Source: Streptococcus sanguinis (GTDB lineage: Bacteria; Bacillota; Bacilli; Lactobacillales; Streptococcaceae). From it: a stretch of DNA of 64,000 nucleotides. The first letter of the stretch is position 1; every line of letters begins with the position of its first letter. Shown in pieces: positions 7,942 to 18,800 of the stretch. The notes under the pieces are model-generated. The model was not told the DNA's origin. It made no database searches and was given only the letters and a program-made list of their open reading frames with translations. The stretch spans positions 992,001-1,056,000 of the forward strand of contig NZ_LS483364.1 in assembly GCF_900475275.1 (NCBI RefSeq), read 5' to 3'. The translations under genes and the position numbers were made by a program.

Positions 7942-9225
7942 ATGAGTCAAGATGTTAAGTATGATGTGCATGATATGCCAAAGCCAGGTCTGCTTTTAGG
8001 ACTATCCTTTCAGCACTTGTTCGCCATGTTTGGGGCGACGGTCTTGGTACCGATTCTGGTGGGAATTGACCCAGCGGTAGCCCTCTTTTCCAGCGGTCTG
8101 GGAACACTGGCCCATCTGACTGTTACCAAGTACAAGATTCCGGCTTACATGGGCTCTAGTTTTGCTTATATCGCAGCCATGCAGATGCTGATGAAGACAG
8201 ATGGTATCGGAGCGGTTGCACAGGGAGCCATCACTGGTGGTCTGGTCTACTTTATCGTGGCACTGATTGTCAAGTTTGCTGGAAATGCTTGGATTGACAA
8301 GGTGCTGCCGCCAGTAGTGGTTGGGCCTATCATCATGGTCATTGGTCTGAGCTTGGCTGGAACAGCTGTTAGCGATGTGATGAATAAGACAGCAGCTAAT
8401 GGTGAAAAGGTTTATGATTTGACCTACTTCATTATCGGTATGGTCACTCTCTTGGCAGTCATCCTCTTTAATATCTATGGTAAGAAGATTGTGGGAATCA
8501 TCCCAGTCTTGCTAGGCCTGATAGTCGGCTACATCTTTAGCTTGATTCTAGGGGCTGTGACTGGGCAGGAAATCGTTTCTTTTGCCAAGGTTGGGGAAGC
8601 ATCTTGGTTCCACCTTCCGCCTATGAGTCTGCCTTTCTTGGACTACGATGTGAAATTTTATCCTAGTGCGATTTTAACTATGGCGCCTATCGCCTTTGTA
8701 ACCATGACAGAACACTTCGGGCATGTTATGGTGCTGAATAGCTTGACAGGCAAGGATTTCTTCAAGGATCCGGGTCTAGACAAGACTTTGACTGGTGATG
8801 GTCTGGCTCAGATTATTGCAGGGCTTTTCGGAGCACCGCCAGTGACTAGCTACGGAGAGAATATCGGAGTTATGGCGCTCAATAAAATCTACAGTGTCTA
8901 TGTCATTGCTGGCGCAGCAGTGCTGGCTATTGTCATGAGCTTTGTTGGCAAGGTATCTGCATTGCTCCAATCCATTCCGAGTCCTGTACTGGGTGGTATT
9001 TCCATCGCCCTCTTTGGGGTAATTGCTTCGAGCGGTCTCAAAATTCTGATCGAAGCACAGACCAACTTTGACAATAAAAAGAACCTCTTGATTGCCAGTG
9101 TTATCTTGGTATCTGGTATCGGCGGTCTGACCTTGCAGCTGTCGGGTCTGCAAATCTCAGGAGTTGCCTTGTCAACTATTCTGGGAATTGTACTCTATCT
9201 TGTCCTGCCTGAGCCCAAGGATTGA
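7942..9225 (+). CDS. pyrP: uracil permease (NCS2 family)
   Basis: The 427-residue, highly hydrophobic protein belongs to the nucleobase-cation symporter-2 family. It shows the start PKPGLLLGLSFQHLFAMFGATVLVPIL, the central MAPIAFVTMTEHFGHV segment and GAPPVTSYGENIGVMALN. It imports uracil with protons across the cytoplasmic membrane. It lies eight bases after pyrR, the usual operon position in streptococci. Confidence 0.93.
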   Translation: MSQDVKYDVHDMPKPGLLLGLSFQHLFAMFGATVLVPILVGIDPAVALFSSGLGTLAHLTVTKYKIPAYMGSSFAYIAAMQMLMKTDGIGAVAQGAITGGLVYFIVALIVKFAGNAWIDKVLPPVVVGPIIMVIGLSLAGTAVSDVMNKTAANGEKVYDLTYFIIGMVTLLAVILFNIYGKKIVGIIPVLLGLIVGYIFSLILGAVTGQEIVSFAKVGEASWFHLPPMSLPFLDYDVKFYPSAILTMAPIAFVTMTEHFGHVMVLNSLTGKDFFKDPGLDKTLTGDGLAQIIAGLFGAPPVTSYGENIGVMALNKIYSVYVIAGAAVLAIVMSFVGKVSALLQSIPSPVLGGISIALFGVIASSGLKILIEAQTNFDNKKNLLIASVILVSGIGGLTLQLSGLQISGVALSTILGIVLYLVLPEPKD

Positions 9226-9332
9226 GCTAGGTGCTAAATCATTAACTTTCGTTCAAAAATAGCTTGCTCTCAGAGCGACTTTACTTGCAGCACTCTGGAA
9301 GCCCTCATTCTTTCATAAAGGAGAATTACATC

Positions 9333-10250
9333 ATGTCATCCAATCAAATCGCTCTTAAGAACCTTGTTTCTATGGAAACTCTGTCAAATGAAGAAGTTAT
9401 GGCCTTGATTAAACGCGGAATCGAATTTAGAAATGGCGCTAAAGTCCATTATGATGAGCAGCATATCGTTTCTAACCTCTTCTTTGAGCCTTCGACGCGG
9501 ACTCACAAGGCCTTTGAGGTAGCAGAGTTGAAGTTGGGTTGCGATCTTCTGGACTTTGATGTCAAGACCAGCTCGGTCAATAAAGGAGAAACCTTGTATG
9601 ACACTATCCTGACCATGTCTGCCCTTGGCGTCGATGTTTGTGTCATTCGCCACCCAGAAGTGGATTATTACAAAGAGCTAGTGGAAAGTCCAACCATTAC
9701 GACTTCTATCGTTAACGGTGGAGACGGTTCTGGTCAGCATCCTAGCCAAAGCTTGCTGGATTTGATGACTATTTATCAAGAGTTTGGTCGCTTTGAAGGA
9801 CTAAAGGTTGCGATTGCTGGTGACTTGGACCATTCGCGCGTGGCTAAGTCAAACATGCAGATTCTCAAGCGCTTGGGGGCAGAGCTCTACTTTGCTGGTC
9901 CGGAAGAATGGCGGAGCCAAGAGTTTGCGGACTATGGTAAGTTTGTCACCATTGATGAGGTAATTGAAGAAGTGGATGTCATGATGTTCCTGCGCGTGCA
10001 GCATGAGCGCCATGACTACGAGTCCATCTTTTCTAAAGAAAATTACCACAGACTGCATGGGCTGACTCAAGAGCGGTATGACCGTATGAAAGATACAGCG
10101 ATTCTCATGCATCCAGCTCCAGTTAACCGCGATGTAGAAATTGCGGATCATCTGGTCGAAGCACCAAAATCGCGTATCGTTGAACAAATGACCAACGGCG
10201 TCTTTGTCAGAATGGCTATTATCGAAGCGGTTCTGAAAGGTCGTCAATAA
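9333..10250 (+). CDS. pyrB: aspartate carbamoyltransferase catalytic subunit
   Basis: A 305-residue protein with the carbamoyl-phosphate motif [24 protein letters not shown] and the C-terminal HPAPVNR. It condenses carbamoyl phosphate and aspartate in the first committed step of pyrimidine synthesis. ATG 9333 is chosen because aaaggag stands just upstream; an in-frame start further upstream has no such site. No pyrI regulatory subunit is nearby, as expected in Gram-positives. Confidence 0.95.
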   Translation: MSSNQIALKNLVSMETLSNEEVMALIKRGIEFRNGAKVHYDEQHIVSNLFFEPSTRTHKAFEVAELKLGCDLLDFDVKTSSVNKGETLYDTILTMSALGVDVCVIRHPEVDYYKELVESPTITTSIVNGGDGSGQHPSQSLLDLMTIYQEFGRFEGLKVAIAGDLDHSRVAKSNMQILKRLGAELYFAGPEEWRSQEFADYGKFVTIDEVIEEVDVMMFLRVQHERHDYESIFSKENYHRLHGLTQERYDRMKDTAILMHPAPVNRDVEIADHLVEAPKSRIVEQMTNGVFVRMAIIEAVLKGRQ

Positions 10251-10266
10251 TCTCGGACAGTAGGCC

Positions 10267-10303
10267 GGGAGTGGGTGAAGCTATGTGAAGCAATCCCACT
10301 CCC
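10267..10303 (+). other. intercistronic hairpin between pyrB and carA
   Basis: GGGAGTGGG (10267-10275) pairs perfectly with CCCACTCCC (10295-10303) across a 19-base loop. It is followed by alternating T/A and not a clean T run, so it may be a weak attenuator or a message-stabilising or processing hairpin, and not a full terminator. Confidence 0.6.
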
Positions 10304-10364
10304 TATTATTATATATCTTATGTGGATGGTCATGAACGGTCTGCATCTTGGACAGGAGGGAACA

Positions 10365-11441
10365 ATGGTAAAGAGACTTTTAATATTAGAAAATGGCATG
10401 ATCTTCGAAGGGGAAGCTTTTGGAGCGGATCTTTTTGTGACAGGCGAAATCGTTTTTAATACAGGTATGACAGGCTATCAGGAATCGATTACGGACCAGT
10501 CTTATAACGGCCAGATTCTGACCTTTACCTATCCCTTGGTTGGAAATTATGGTGTCAATCGGGACGACTATGAATCCATTTTACCGACCTGTAAGGGAGT
10601 GGTGGTCTATGAGCATGCTCGTCGTGCCAGTAATTGGCGCCAACAATTGTCTTTGGATGAGTTCCTCAAAATCAAGAAGATTCCAGGCATTTCGGGAATT
10701 GATACAAGGGCACTAACCAAGATTATCCGCCAGCATGGAACCATGCGGGCAACCATTGCCAATGCGGATGATAGTATTGAGCATTTGCAAGACCAGCTGC
10801 AGGCGACAGTTCTGCCGACTGATAATATCAAGCAGGTGTCTACCAAGCAGTCCTATCCAGCTCCGGGAACGGGTCGCAGTGTGGTATTGGTTGACTTTGG
10901 TCTCAAACATTCTATCCTGCGGGAGTTAGCTAAGCGCAACTGCAGCGTGACAGTAGTGCCTTATGATACCAGAGCTGAGGAAATTCTCCAGCTCAATCCT
11001 GACGGCGTCATGCTGTCCAATGGACCGGGAAATCCGGAAGATGTGCCGGAGGCTCTGGACATGATTCGTGGTGTTCAGGGCAAAATTCCAATTTTCGGAA
11101 TCTGTATGGGGCATCAGCTCTTCTCCATGGCTAACGGTGCCAAGACGCATAAGATGAAGTTCGGCCACCGTGGCTTCAACCATGCGGTACGTGAGATTGC
11201 GACAGGCCGAGTTGACTTTACCAGTCAAAATCATGGCTATGCAGTCAGTCGTGAGGATTTGCCGGAATGCCTGATTGTGACCCATGAAGAAATCAATGAT
11301 AAGTCTGTCGAAGGTGTGCGCCATCGGGATTATCCTGCCTTTTCTGTGCAGTTCCACCCAGATGCTGCGCCGGGACCGCATGATGCAGACTATCTCTTTG
11401 ATGAGTTTATGGAAATGATGGATGCCCATCAGGCTTACTAG
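10365..11441 (+). CDS. carA: carbamoyl-phosphate synthase small subunit (glutaminase)
   Basis: The 358-residue protein has the CarA N-terminal domain ([14 protein letters not shown]) and a class I glutamine amidotransferase domain with the nucleophile in FGICMGHQL and the [15 protein letters not shown]is/Asp motif. It supplies ammonia from glutamine to CarB. ATG 10365 follows aggaggg; an upstream in-frame ATG at 10275 lies inside the intercistronic hairpin and is rejected. Confidence 0.95.
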   Translation: MVKRLLILENGMIFEGEAFGADLFVTGEIVFNTGMTGYQESITDQSYNGQILTFTYPLVGNYGVNRDDYESILPTCKGVVVYEHARRASNWRQQLSLDEFLKIKKIPGISGIDTRALTKIIRQHGTMRATIANADDSIEHLQDQLQATVLPTDNIKQVSTKQSYPAPGTGRSVVLVDFGLKHSILRELAKRNCSVTVVPYDTRAEEILQLNPDGVMLSNGPGNPEDVPEALDMIRGVQGKIPIFGICMGHQLFSMANGAKTHKMKFGHRGFNHAVREIATGRVDFTSQNHGYAVSREDLPECLIVTHEEINDKSVEGVRHRDYPAFSVQFHPDAAPGPHDADYLFDEFMEMMDAHQAY

Positions 11442-11464
11442 GAAGCAAGATTGAGAGGTGCACT

Positions 11465-14400
11465 ATGCCAAAACGTAAAGATATTCAGAAAATTATGGTC
11501 ATCGGTTCTGGTCCTATCGTTATCGGTCAGGCTGCGGAGTTTGACTATGCAGGAACCCAGGCTTGCCTGTCCTTGAAAGAAGAGGGCTACAGTGTTGTCT
11601 TGGTTAATTCTAACCCAGCGACCATCATGACGGACAAGGAAATTGCGGATCGGGTTTATATCGAGCCTATCACGCTGGAGTTTGTTGCGCGGATTTTGCG
11701 TAAGGAGCGGCCAGATGCTCTTTTGCCTACTCTGGGCGGCCAGACTGGACTCAATATGGCCATGGAATTATCCAAGTCAGGGCTTTTAGAAGAGCTGGGA
11801 GTGGAACTCTTAGGGACCAAGTTATCGGCCATTGACCAAGCGGAAGACCGGGATCTCTTCAAGCAGCTGATGGAAGAACTTGGCCAGCCCATCCCTGAGT
11901 CAGAAATTGTCAATACTGTGGATGAAGCGCTTGAATTCGCGGCTGGCATCGGCTATCCAGTCATTGTCCGTCCTGCGTTTACACTGGGAGGAACTGGCGG
12001 CGGTATCTGTAGCAATGAGGAAGAGCTGCAGGAAATCGCAGAAAACGGCCTCAAACTCTCTCCGGTTACCCAGTGTCTGATCGAGCGTTCTATAGCGGGC
12101 TTTAAGGAAATCGAATACGAAGTTATGCGAGATGGTGCCGACAATGCGCTGGTCGTATGTAATATGGAAAACTTTGATCCAGTCGGCATCCACACAGGTG
12201 ATTCTATCGTTTTTGCACCTAGTCAGACCATCTCAGACTATGAATACCAGATGCTGCGGGACGCTAGTCTTAAGATTATCCGTGCGCTGAAGATTGAGGG
12301 GGGCTGTAATGTGCAGCTGGCTCTGGACCCGCATAGTTTCAAATACTATGTCATTGAGGTCAATCCTCGGGTTTCCCGCTCATCAGCCCTTGCCTCTAAG
12401 GCGACTGGCTATCCGATTGCCAAGCTGGCAGCGAAAATCGCAGTCGGGCTTACATTAGATGAAATCATCAATCCAGTGACAGGCTCTACCTATGCCATGT
12501 TTGAGCCGGCTCTGGACTATGTGGTCGCTAAGATTCCACGCTTTCCATTTGATAAATTTGAGCAGGGTGAGCGCCGTCTGGGAACCCAGATGAAGGCGAC
12601 CGGGGAAGTCATGGCTATCGGCCGCAATATTGAGGAGAGTCTGCTCAAGGCCTGTCGTTCTTTGGAAGTTGGTGTGGACCATAATGAGCTGCCTGCTCTC
12701 AGTCAAGTAAGCGATGATGAGCTGATGAGGAAGATAGTCAAGGCGCAAGATGACCGACTTTTCTATATCTCAGAGGCTATTCGTCGTGGTTACAGTCCGG
12801 ATGAAATTGCTGAGCTGACCAAGATTGATGTCTTTTTCCTGAATAAGCTGCTCCATATTTACGAAATTGAGCAGGAGCTGGCCAGTCATATTGGAGATAG
12901 TTATGTGCTTAAGAAAGCCAAACAAAATGGCTTTGCGGATACTAAGATTGCAGCCTTGTGGGACATGACAGCCGAGCAGGTGCGTCGCATCCGGCAGGAG
13001 CAGAAGATTGTGCCGGTTTACAAGATGGTGGATACCTGTGCTGCTGAGTTCGAGTCTGCGACGCCTTATTTCTATTCCACCTATGGCTTTGAAAATGAAT
13101 CTGTCAAATCCAGCAAGGAATCTGTTCTAGTGCTAGGCTCAGGTCCTATCCGAATCGGGCAAGGGGTCGAGTTTGACTATGCGACCGTTCATTCTGTAAA
13201 GGCTATTCAGGCAGCTGGCTACGAAGCGATTATCATGAACAGCAATCCAGAGACTGTATCGACTGACTTTTCTGTCTCTGACAAGCTCTATTTTGAGCCA
13301 CTGACCTTTGAAGATGTCATGAATGTCATTGAGCTGGAGCAGCCTAAAGGTGTTATCGTTCAGTTTGGCGGGCAGACAGCCATTAATCTGGCAGAGCCTC
13401 TGTCCAAGGCTGGTGTTAAGATTTTAGGTACCCAAGTGGCGGACTTGGATCGAGCTGAGGATCGGGATCTCTTTGAGCAAGCGCTGAAGGAACTGGATAT
13501 TCAGCAGCCGCCAGGTCAGACGGCTACTAATGAAGAGGAAGCAGTAGAGGCTGCTCGTAAGATTGGCTTCCCCGTTCTGGTGCGACCTTCCTATGTCTTG
13601 GGTGGCCGTGCCATGGAAATTGTAGAAAACGAAGCGGATCTACGCTCTTATATGCGGACAGCGGTTAAGGCCAGTCCAGATCATCCGGTCTTGGTTGATT
13701 CTTACATTGTCGGTGATGAGTGCGAAGTGGATGCCATTTCTGATGGCCGTCAGGTCTTGATTCCAGGGATTATGGAGCATATCGAGCGGGCAGGGGTTCA
13801 CTCAGGGGATTCCATGGCAGCCTATCCGCCGCAAACCCTATCGCAGAAAGTCAAGGATACTATTGCAGACTATACCAAGCGTTTGGCTCTGGGACTGAAC
13901 TGTATTGGTATGATGAATATTCAGTTCGTCATCAAAGATGAGCGGGTCTATGTCATTGAGGTCAATCCGCGTGCCAGCCGGACTGTTCCTTTTTTGTCCA
14001 AGGTGACCGATATTCCGATGGCGCAAGTAGCGACTCGTTTGATTCTTGGGGAAACTTTGGCAGAGCTGGGCTATGAAGATGGTCTTCATCCAGAAAGTTC
14101 CATGGTTCATATCAAGGCGCCAGTCTTCTCCTTTACCAAGCTGGCAAAGGTTGACAGTCTTTTGGGACCTGAGATGAAGTCTACCGGCGAAGTCATGGGC
14201 AGCGACCGAACTTTGGAAAAAGCGCTCTACAAGGCTTTTGAGGCTTCCTATCTCCATCTGCCAAACTTTGGTAATGTCGTCTTTACTATCGCAGATGATA
14301 GCAAGGAAGAAGCCCTGCAGCTGGCTCAGCGTTTTGCCAATATTGGCTATGGTATCTGGGCAACCAAGGGAACAGCCTCCTATTTTGAAAATCACGGCCT

Positions 14401-14644
14401 ACACGTCCGTCTGGTGGAAAAAATCGGCAGTGATGATAACAAGGATATCCCAGCCTATATTCGCAAGGGCAAGGTTCAGGCTATTATCAACACGGTCGGA
14501 ACCAAGCGGACAGCAGATAAGCATGGTCGAATTATCCGTAGCTCAGCTATTGAGCACGGAGTGCCCCTCTTCACAGCCTTGGACACGGCCGATGCCATGC
14601 TGAAGGTGCTTGAAAGCCGCAGTTTCACTACAGAGGCGATATAG
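11465..14644 (+). CDS. carB: carbamoyl-phosphate synthase large subunit
   Basis: The 1059-residue length is normal for CarB. The two homologous halves are visible: [19 protein letters not shown] near residue 15 and [18 protein letters not shown] near residue 560, each followed by an ATP-grasp domain with VIEVNPR. The last 130 residues form the allosteric MGS-like domain. It makes carbamoyl phosphate for pyrimidines and arginine, and is the last gene of the pyr operon. Confidence 0.96.
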   Translation: MPKRKDIQKIMVIGSGPIVIGQAAEFDYAGTQACLSLKEEGYSVVLVNSNPATIMTDKEIADRVYIEPITLEFVARILRKERPDALLPTLGGQTGLNMAMELSKSGLLEELGVELLGTKLSAIDQAEDRDLFKQLMEELGQPIPESEIVNTVDEALEFAAGIGYPVIVRPAFTLGGTGGGICSNEEELQEIAENGLKLSPVTQCLIERSIAGFKEIEYEVMRDGADNALVVCNMENFDPVGIHTGDSIVFAPSQTISDYEYQMLRDASLKIIRALKIEGGCNVQLALDPHSFKYYVIEVNPRVSRSSALASKATGYPIAKLAAKIAVGLTLDEIINPVTGSTYAMFEPALDYVVAKIPRFPFDKFEQGERRLGTQMKATGEVMAIGRNIEESLLKACRSLEVGVDHNELPALSQVSDDELMRKIVKAQDDRLFYISEAIRRGYSPDEIAELTKIDVFFLNKLLHIYEIEQELASHIGDSYVLKKAKQNGFADTKIAALWDMTAEQVRRIRQEQKIVPVYKMVDTCAAEFESATPYFYSTYGFENESVKSSKESVLVLGSGPIRIGQGVEFDYATVHSVKAIQAAGYEAIIMNSNPETVSTDFSVSDKLYFEPLTFEDVMNVIELEQPKGVIVQFGGQTAINLAEPLSKAGVKILGTQVADLDRAEDRDLFEQALKELDIQQPPGQTATNEEEAVEAARKIGFPVLVRPSYVLGGRAMEIVENEADLRSYMRTAVKASPDHPVLVDSYIVGDECEVDAISDGRQVLIPGIMEHIERAGVHSGDSMAAYPPQTLSQKVKDTIADYTKRLALGLNCIGMMNIQFVIKDERVYVIEVNPRASRTVPFLSKVTDIPMAQVATRLILGETLAELGYEDGLHPESSMVHIKAPVFSFTKLAKVDSLLGPEMKSTGEVMGSDRTLEKALYKAFEASYLHLPNFGNVVFTIADDSKEEALQLAQRFANIGYGIWATKGTASYFENHGLHVRLVEKIGSDDNKDIPAYIRKGKVQAIINTVGTKRTADKHGRIIRSSAIEHGVPLFTALDTADAMLKVLESRSFTTEAI

Positions 14645-14796
14645 AGCAGGAGTTTTCAGTTCCAGATTGTCATTTGACAGTCTGAAAGTTGGAAAAGGAA
14701 TCTCAAACAGTTAATCTTGAGAGGAACATCTGTTCAAGTTTATTCTGTCCTTGAATAGTCATAAATAAATAACCTTTCAAATATATTAAATTAAAA

Positions 14797-14836
14797 GCAA
14801 AGAGGAAGTGGAAAAGAATTCTACTTCTTTTTTGCT
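14797..14836 (+). terminator. intrinsic terminator of the pyr operon
   Basis: Stem GCAAAGAGGAAGTGGAA with TTCTACTTCTTTTTTGC around a short loop, with T-rich sequence after it. It stands in the 283-base gap between carB and adcAII. The rest of that gap holds only the adcAII promoter and operators. Confidence 0.75.
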
Positions 14837-14853
14837 TTATTTTCTTAAAAAAC

Positions 14854-14907
14854 TTGACAAAGAAGTTGACAAAGTGTATGATATTAACCGGTTAATAAAC
14901 CGGTTAA
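14854..14907 (+). promoter_or_regulatory. adcAII promoter with tandem AdcR zinc operators
   Basis: Consensus TTGACA (14854-14859), 17-base spacer and TATGAT (14877-14882). Immediately downstream are TTAACCGGTTAA (14884-14895, perfect AdcR box) and TAAACCGGTTAA (14896-14907, one mismatch), directly abutting. Repression by zinc-AdcR is expected. Confidence 0.9.
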
Positions 14908-14927
14908 TAATAAGTTAAGGAGATATT

Positions 14928-15866
14928 ATGAAACGCGCTTTAAAAATCTCAGCCGGCCTTAGCCTGCTAGCTCTGGCCTTGTGTCTCTGGGCTTGTCAGT
15001 CTCAAAAAGAATCCAGTCCATCCAGTTCGTCGCAAGGCTTGAGAATTGTAACCAGCTTTTATCCTATCTACTCTATGGTTAAGGCTATATCAGGAGATCT
15101 GAATGACGTGCGCATGATTCAGTCTAGTAGCGGTATTCATGATTTTGAGCCTTCAGCCAATGATGTGGCAGCCATCTATGATGCAGATGTCTTTGTCTAT
15201 CATTCACGGACCTTGGAGTCCTGGGCTGGCGAGATGAATCCTAGTCTCAAGAATTCCAAGGTTCAAGTCCTTGAGGCTTCCCAGGGAATGGAGTTGGATC
15301 GAGTCGCTGGCTTGGAAGATGTCCAAGCGGGAGAGGGAGTGGATGAGAAGACGCTCTATGACCCACATACCTGGTTGGATCCTCAGAAAGCTGCGGAGGA
15401 AGCTCAGGTTATCGCTGACAGGTTGTCGGAGCTGGATAGCGACCATCGGGATACTTATCAGGCCAATGCTCGAAAATTTCAAGAAGAGGCCAAAAAACTG
15501 ACAGAACGCTATCAGGAGATTTTTGATAAAGTGCCCAATAAGACCTTTGTCACGCAACATACAGCCTTTTCTTATCTAGCCAAGCGCTTCGGGCTGACCC
15601 AGTTGGGCATTGCTGGTATTTCACCAGAGCAGGAGCCTAGTCCGCGTCAGCTGACAGAGATAGAAGACTTTGTCAAGGAGCACAAGGTGAAGACCATTTT
15701 TGTGGAAAGCAATGCTTCTTCCAAAGTGGCTCAAACCTTGGTCAAGGCGACCGGTGTACAAATCAAGGAGCTGAATCCTCTGGAAGCAGACCCAGCCAAC
15801 CAACTATCTTATTTAGAAAATTTAGAAGAAAATCTAGCTGTTTTAGCTAAAGATTTGAAAGGATAA
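14928..15866 (+). CDS. adcAII: AdcAII/Lmb zinc-binding lipoprotein
   Basis: The 312-residue cluster A-I solute-binding protein has a lipoprotein signal (lipobox around residues 20-23, Cys in LWAC). Zinc ligand regions are visible in GIHDFEPS, YDPHTWLDP and TQHTAFSYLAKRFG. It lacks the His-rich acidic loop of AdcA, which marks the AdcAII/Lmb type. It delivers zinc to the AdcBC transporter (not in this window). It is followed nine bases later by a histidine-triad gene, the classical arrangement for zinc scavenging. Confidence 0.92.
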   Translation: MKRALKISAGLSLLALALCLWACQSQKESSPSSSSQGLRIVTSFYPIYSMVKAISGDLNDVRMIQSSSGIHDFEPSANDVAAIYDADVFVYHSRTLESWAGEMNPSLKNSKVQVLEASQGMELDRVAGLEDVQAGEGVDEKTLYDPHTWLDPQKAAEEAQVIADRLSELDSDHRDTYQANARKFQEEAKKLTERYQEIFDKVPNKTFVTQHTAFSYLAKRFGLTQLGIAGISPEQEPSPRQLTEIEDFVKEHKVKTIFVESNASSKVAQTLVKATGVQIKELNPLEADPANQLSYLENLEENLAVLAKDLKG

Positions 15867-15875
15867 AAGACAACC

Positions 15876-18800
15876 ATGAAAAAGAAATATTTTCTTGCTT
15901 CAGCTGCTGTATTAGCTCTTGGTATCGGAACTTACGGTCTTATCCAATGGCAAGCTCAGCCCCGACCTCAGACCAAAGATAACAAAGTAGCCTATATTGA
16001 GGACAAGACTTCGGGCGACAAGACGGATAAAAATTTGACATCTGATCAAATCAATGATGAAGAAGGTATCGAAGCAGAACAAATCGTCGTGAAAATCACA
16101 GATCAGGGCTATGTCACTTCCCATGGAGACCATTATCATTACTTTGACGGGAAGGTGCCTTTTGATGCCATTATCAGCGAAGAGCTGATTATCCGAGATC
16201 CTAACTACACGCTGCAGGAAGCAGATATTGTCAATGAGGTCAAGGATGGTTACATCATCAAGGTAGAGGGGAAGTATTATCTCTACCTCAAGGATGCCAA
16301 GCATACCAGTAATGTCCGCTCGGTGGATGAGATTGCGCGGCAGAAGAAGCTGCATAAGACCAAGGAAGAAGGCGATAGTGGCAAATCTTCCACTGCAAAA
16401 TCAAGCAAAACCCGCGATTTCAGCCAGCCCAGCAAGTCCTTAGCTGCGGGAAAGACGGCAGCAGACCTTGCAGGAGTTTCTTACCAAGGTCAAGGGGGAT
16501 ATAGGACGGATGATGGTTATACGTTTAGTCCATCTGATATCATCGAGGATACTGGCGATGCATTTATCGTGCCGCATGGCGGGCATTTTCACTACATTCC
16601 TAAGAGCGACCTGTCACCAGCAGAATTGGCTGCGGCTCAGAGCTACTGGAATAGCAGGCAGACCGGCGGAAGTGTGAATCCGCCTAACTACGGTAGGACA
16701 ATAGTTTCTTCCAACACATGGAATCAGAATAGTGCTATCAATCAGGGTGGGCCAGTCTCAAATCCGAATCCACAACTACCAAATCATTCAAAGATTGAGC
16801 AGCCAAGTCCTGGCTTAGCGGTTACTCAGCCGAGTCCATCTAATCCGCTTCAGCCGTCTCAACCGTCTCAACCATCTCAGCCATCTCAGCCATCGTTGCC
16901 AAGTCTGTTGCAGCAACTCTATGCCCTGCCTCAGTCTCAGCGCTATCATGAAGGGGACGGCGTGGTGTTTGACCCGCTGAAAATCAGTCGTCGGACAGAA
17001 AATGGAGTCGTTATACCCCACGGAGACCACCATCATTTCATTCCTTATGACAAGCTGTCAGACTTGGAAGCGAAGATTGCCCGCTTGATTCCTATTGGCT
17101 ATACTTACGAGCCGCTGGGCGATCCACTGCATGCTTTGAAGCCTCAGCTACCGTCACAGCCTAATCACGAGCATGGTTTTCATGCGGAGGCTGTCATTGG
17201 CAAGGACGACCAAGGCTACATGGTATCGCACGGAGACCATGCTCATTACTTTTACAAGAAAGACTTGACTGCTGAACAGATTCAAGCAGCGGAGCAGGTC
17301 TTGGCCAAGCAGCAGCTAGCAAAACCATCAGCAGCAGTCAATGACGCTGAACGCTATTCACGCGATGCCAGCGATGAGGAAAAGATTGCTTATATCTGCC
17401 ATACCTATGGCGTTCCCAAGGAGGCGGTTCGCATCTCAAACGGCTTCTTTGTCTTTAATAACCCTGACCAAGCCTATGACCCGACTCATATCCACCCCTA
17501 TGCTGTCCGCAAGGAGCATGTTCGCATTCCTTTAGTAACGGGCAATGCAGAGCTGGATTTCATGAATGAGCTCTACACAACAGCCTTGCGCTCAGGTCTT
17601 TCGCCTTACAGTCTGCAGGTAGAGGATGGTCAGTTTGTCATTCCTCATGGCGACCATAACCACTATATCAAAATCCAGTCCAAGGGTGCAGCAGAAGCCT
17701 TGAAAAATCGTCTGCCTCAGATTCAATCTAAGTATGAGCAGGGCGATTATGATGAGGCCGCTATTTTGCAAAAAGTAGAAAGCCTAAAAGCGGACAGTCA
17801 GCGTCTCTATGCGGATTATCCTCTTATGCAGCGGCGGATTGAGCTTGCTTTGGGGCAGTTTGTGGAAACCATGAAGAAGCTGCCAAGCAACTCAACAGCT
17901 GGCTATCTGAGCAGTCTGGATAACTTTGATAAGCAGTTTATACATGTGGATCAGAGGGTCAAGCCAATCCAAGAGACCGAGCTAGACAAGAGCTATCAAG
18001 GACTTTTGGAGAGAATGAACCGACTTGACACGGATAGCTATGGACTGAAGAAAGCTGACTTGCTACAGCGTCTGCAAAATGCTTATGCTGGCCAGAATCA
18101 AGCTGAAATGGCAGAGCTAGGACAATTACTATCAGCTTTAGAAGATTATCATGATCGGACAGGCGTCACAGCGGTTGATTATATTCGCTATTTCTACCAA
18201 GCATTAGAGGATGGACGTTTGAGCCCTGAGCTGCGCAGAAAAGCAGCTGGGCTGACCTTGACTCTCTATAAGTCTCAAGCCTTTATAGAAGCGACCAATC
18301 TCCAGCAGCTTTTCCCTGCCCTCTATCAGACTAAGAAAGAGATTGCAGCAGCCCTTGCTAGCGGCCAGCCTTCTGCGTCCTCTGAAAAGACAGCCCTGGA
18401 TCAGGGAGAGCCAAATCAGCCAACCTACAAAGCCATGATTTATGACTTTTTGAAGGGTATTTATGATGATTTTGGCACCTCGGATGATAGCGAGAAGAGT
18501 GCTCAAGCTCTTGTCTTCCTTGGAAAAGCTCAGGAACTGCTTGGAGAAGTAAAAGACCAAAACAGCCGGGCAGACTATGCAGCTAGAATCTTAGAATTAG
18601 TCAAGGAATTAAAGAGCAGCAGCTCAGATAAGCAAGCTCTGCTGACAGCAAGTCAGAAGCTTTTGGATCAGATGAGCCGAACCATTGTTGGACAAAAGGA
18701 AGAGCCGGCTAATACGGAAAATCAGGAAGTTTATCAACAGCTTTATAATCTGCTCATGTCTATCCATCAGTATTTGGAAAAGAATCAAGGAAGTGAGCAG

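Noticed and set aside
10926..11429. 167-codon minus-strand frame inside carA
   Set aside because: Antisense shadow of a conserved gene, no start signal or recognisable product.
13838..14395. 185-codon minus-strand frame inside carB
   Set aside because: Antisense shadow of conserved carB coding sequence.
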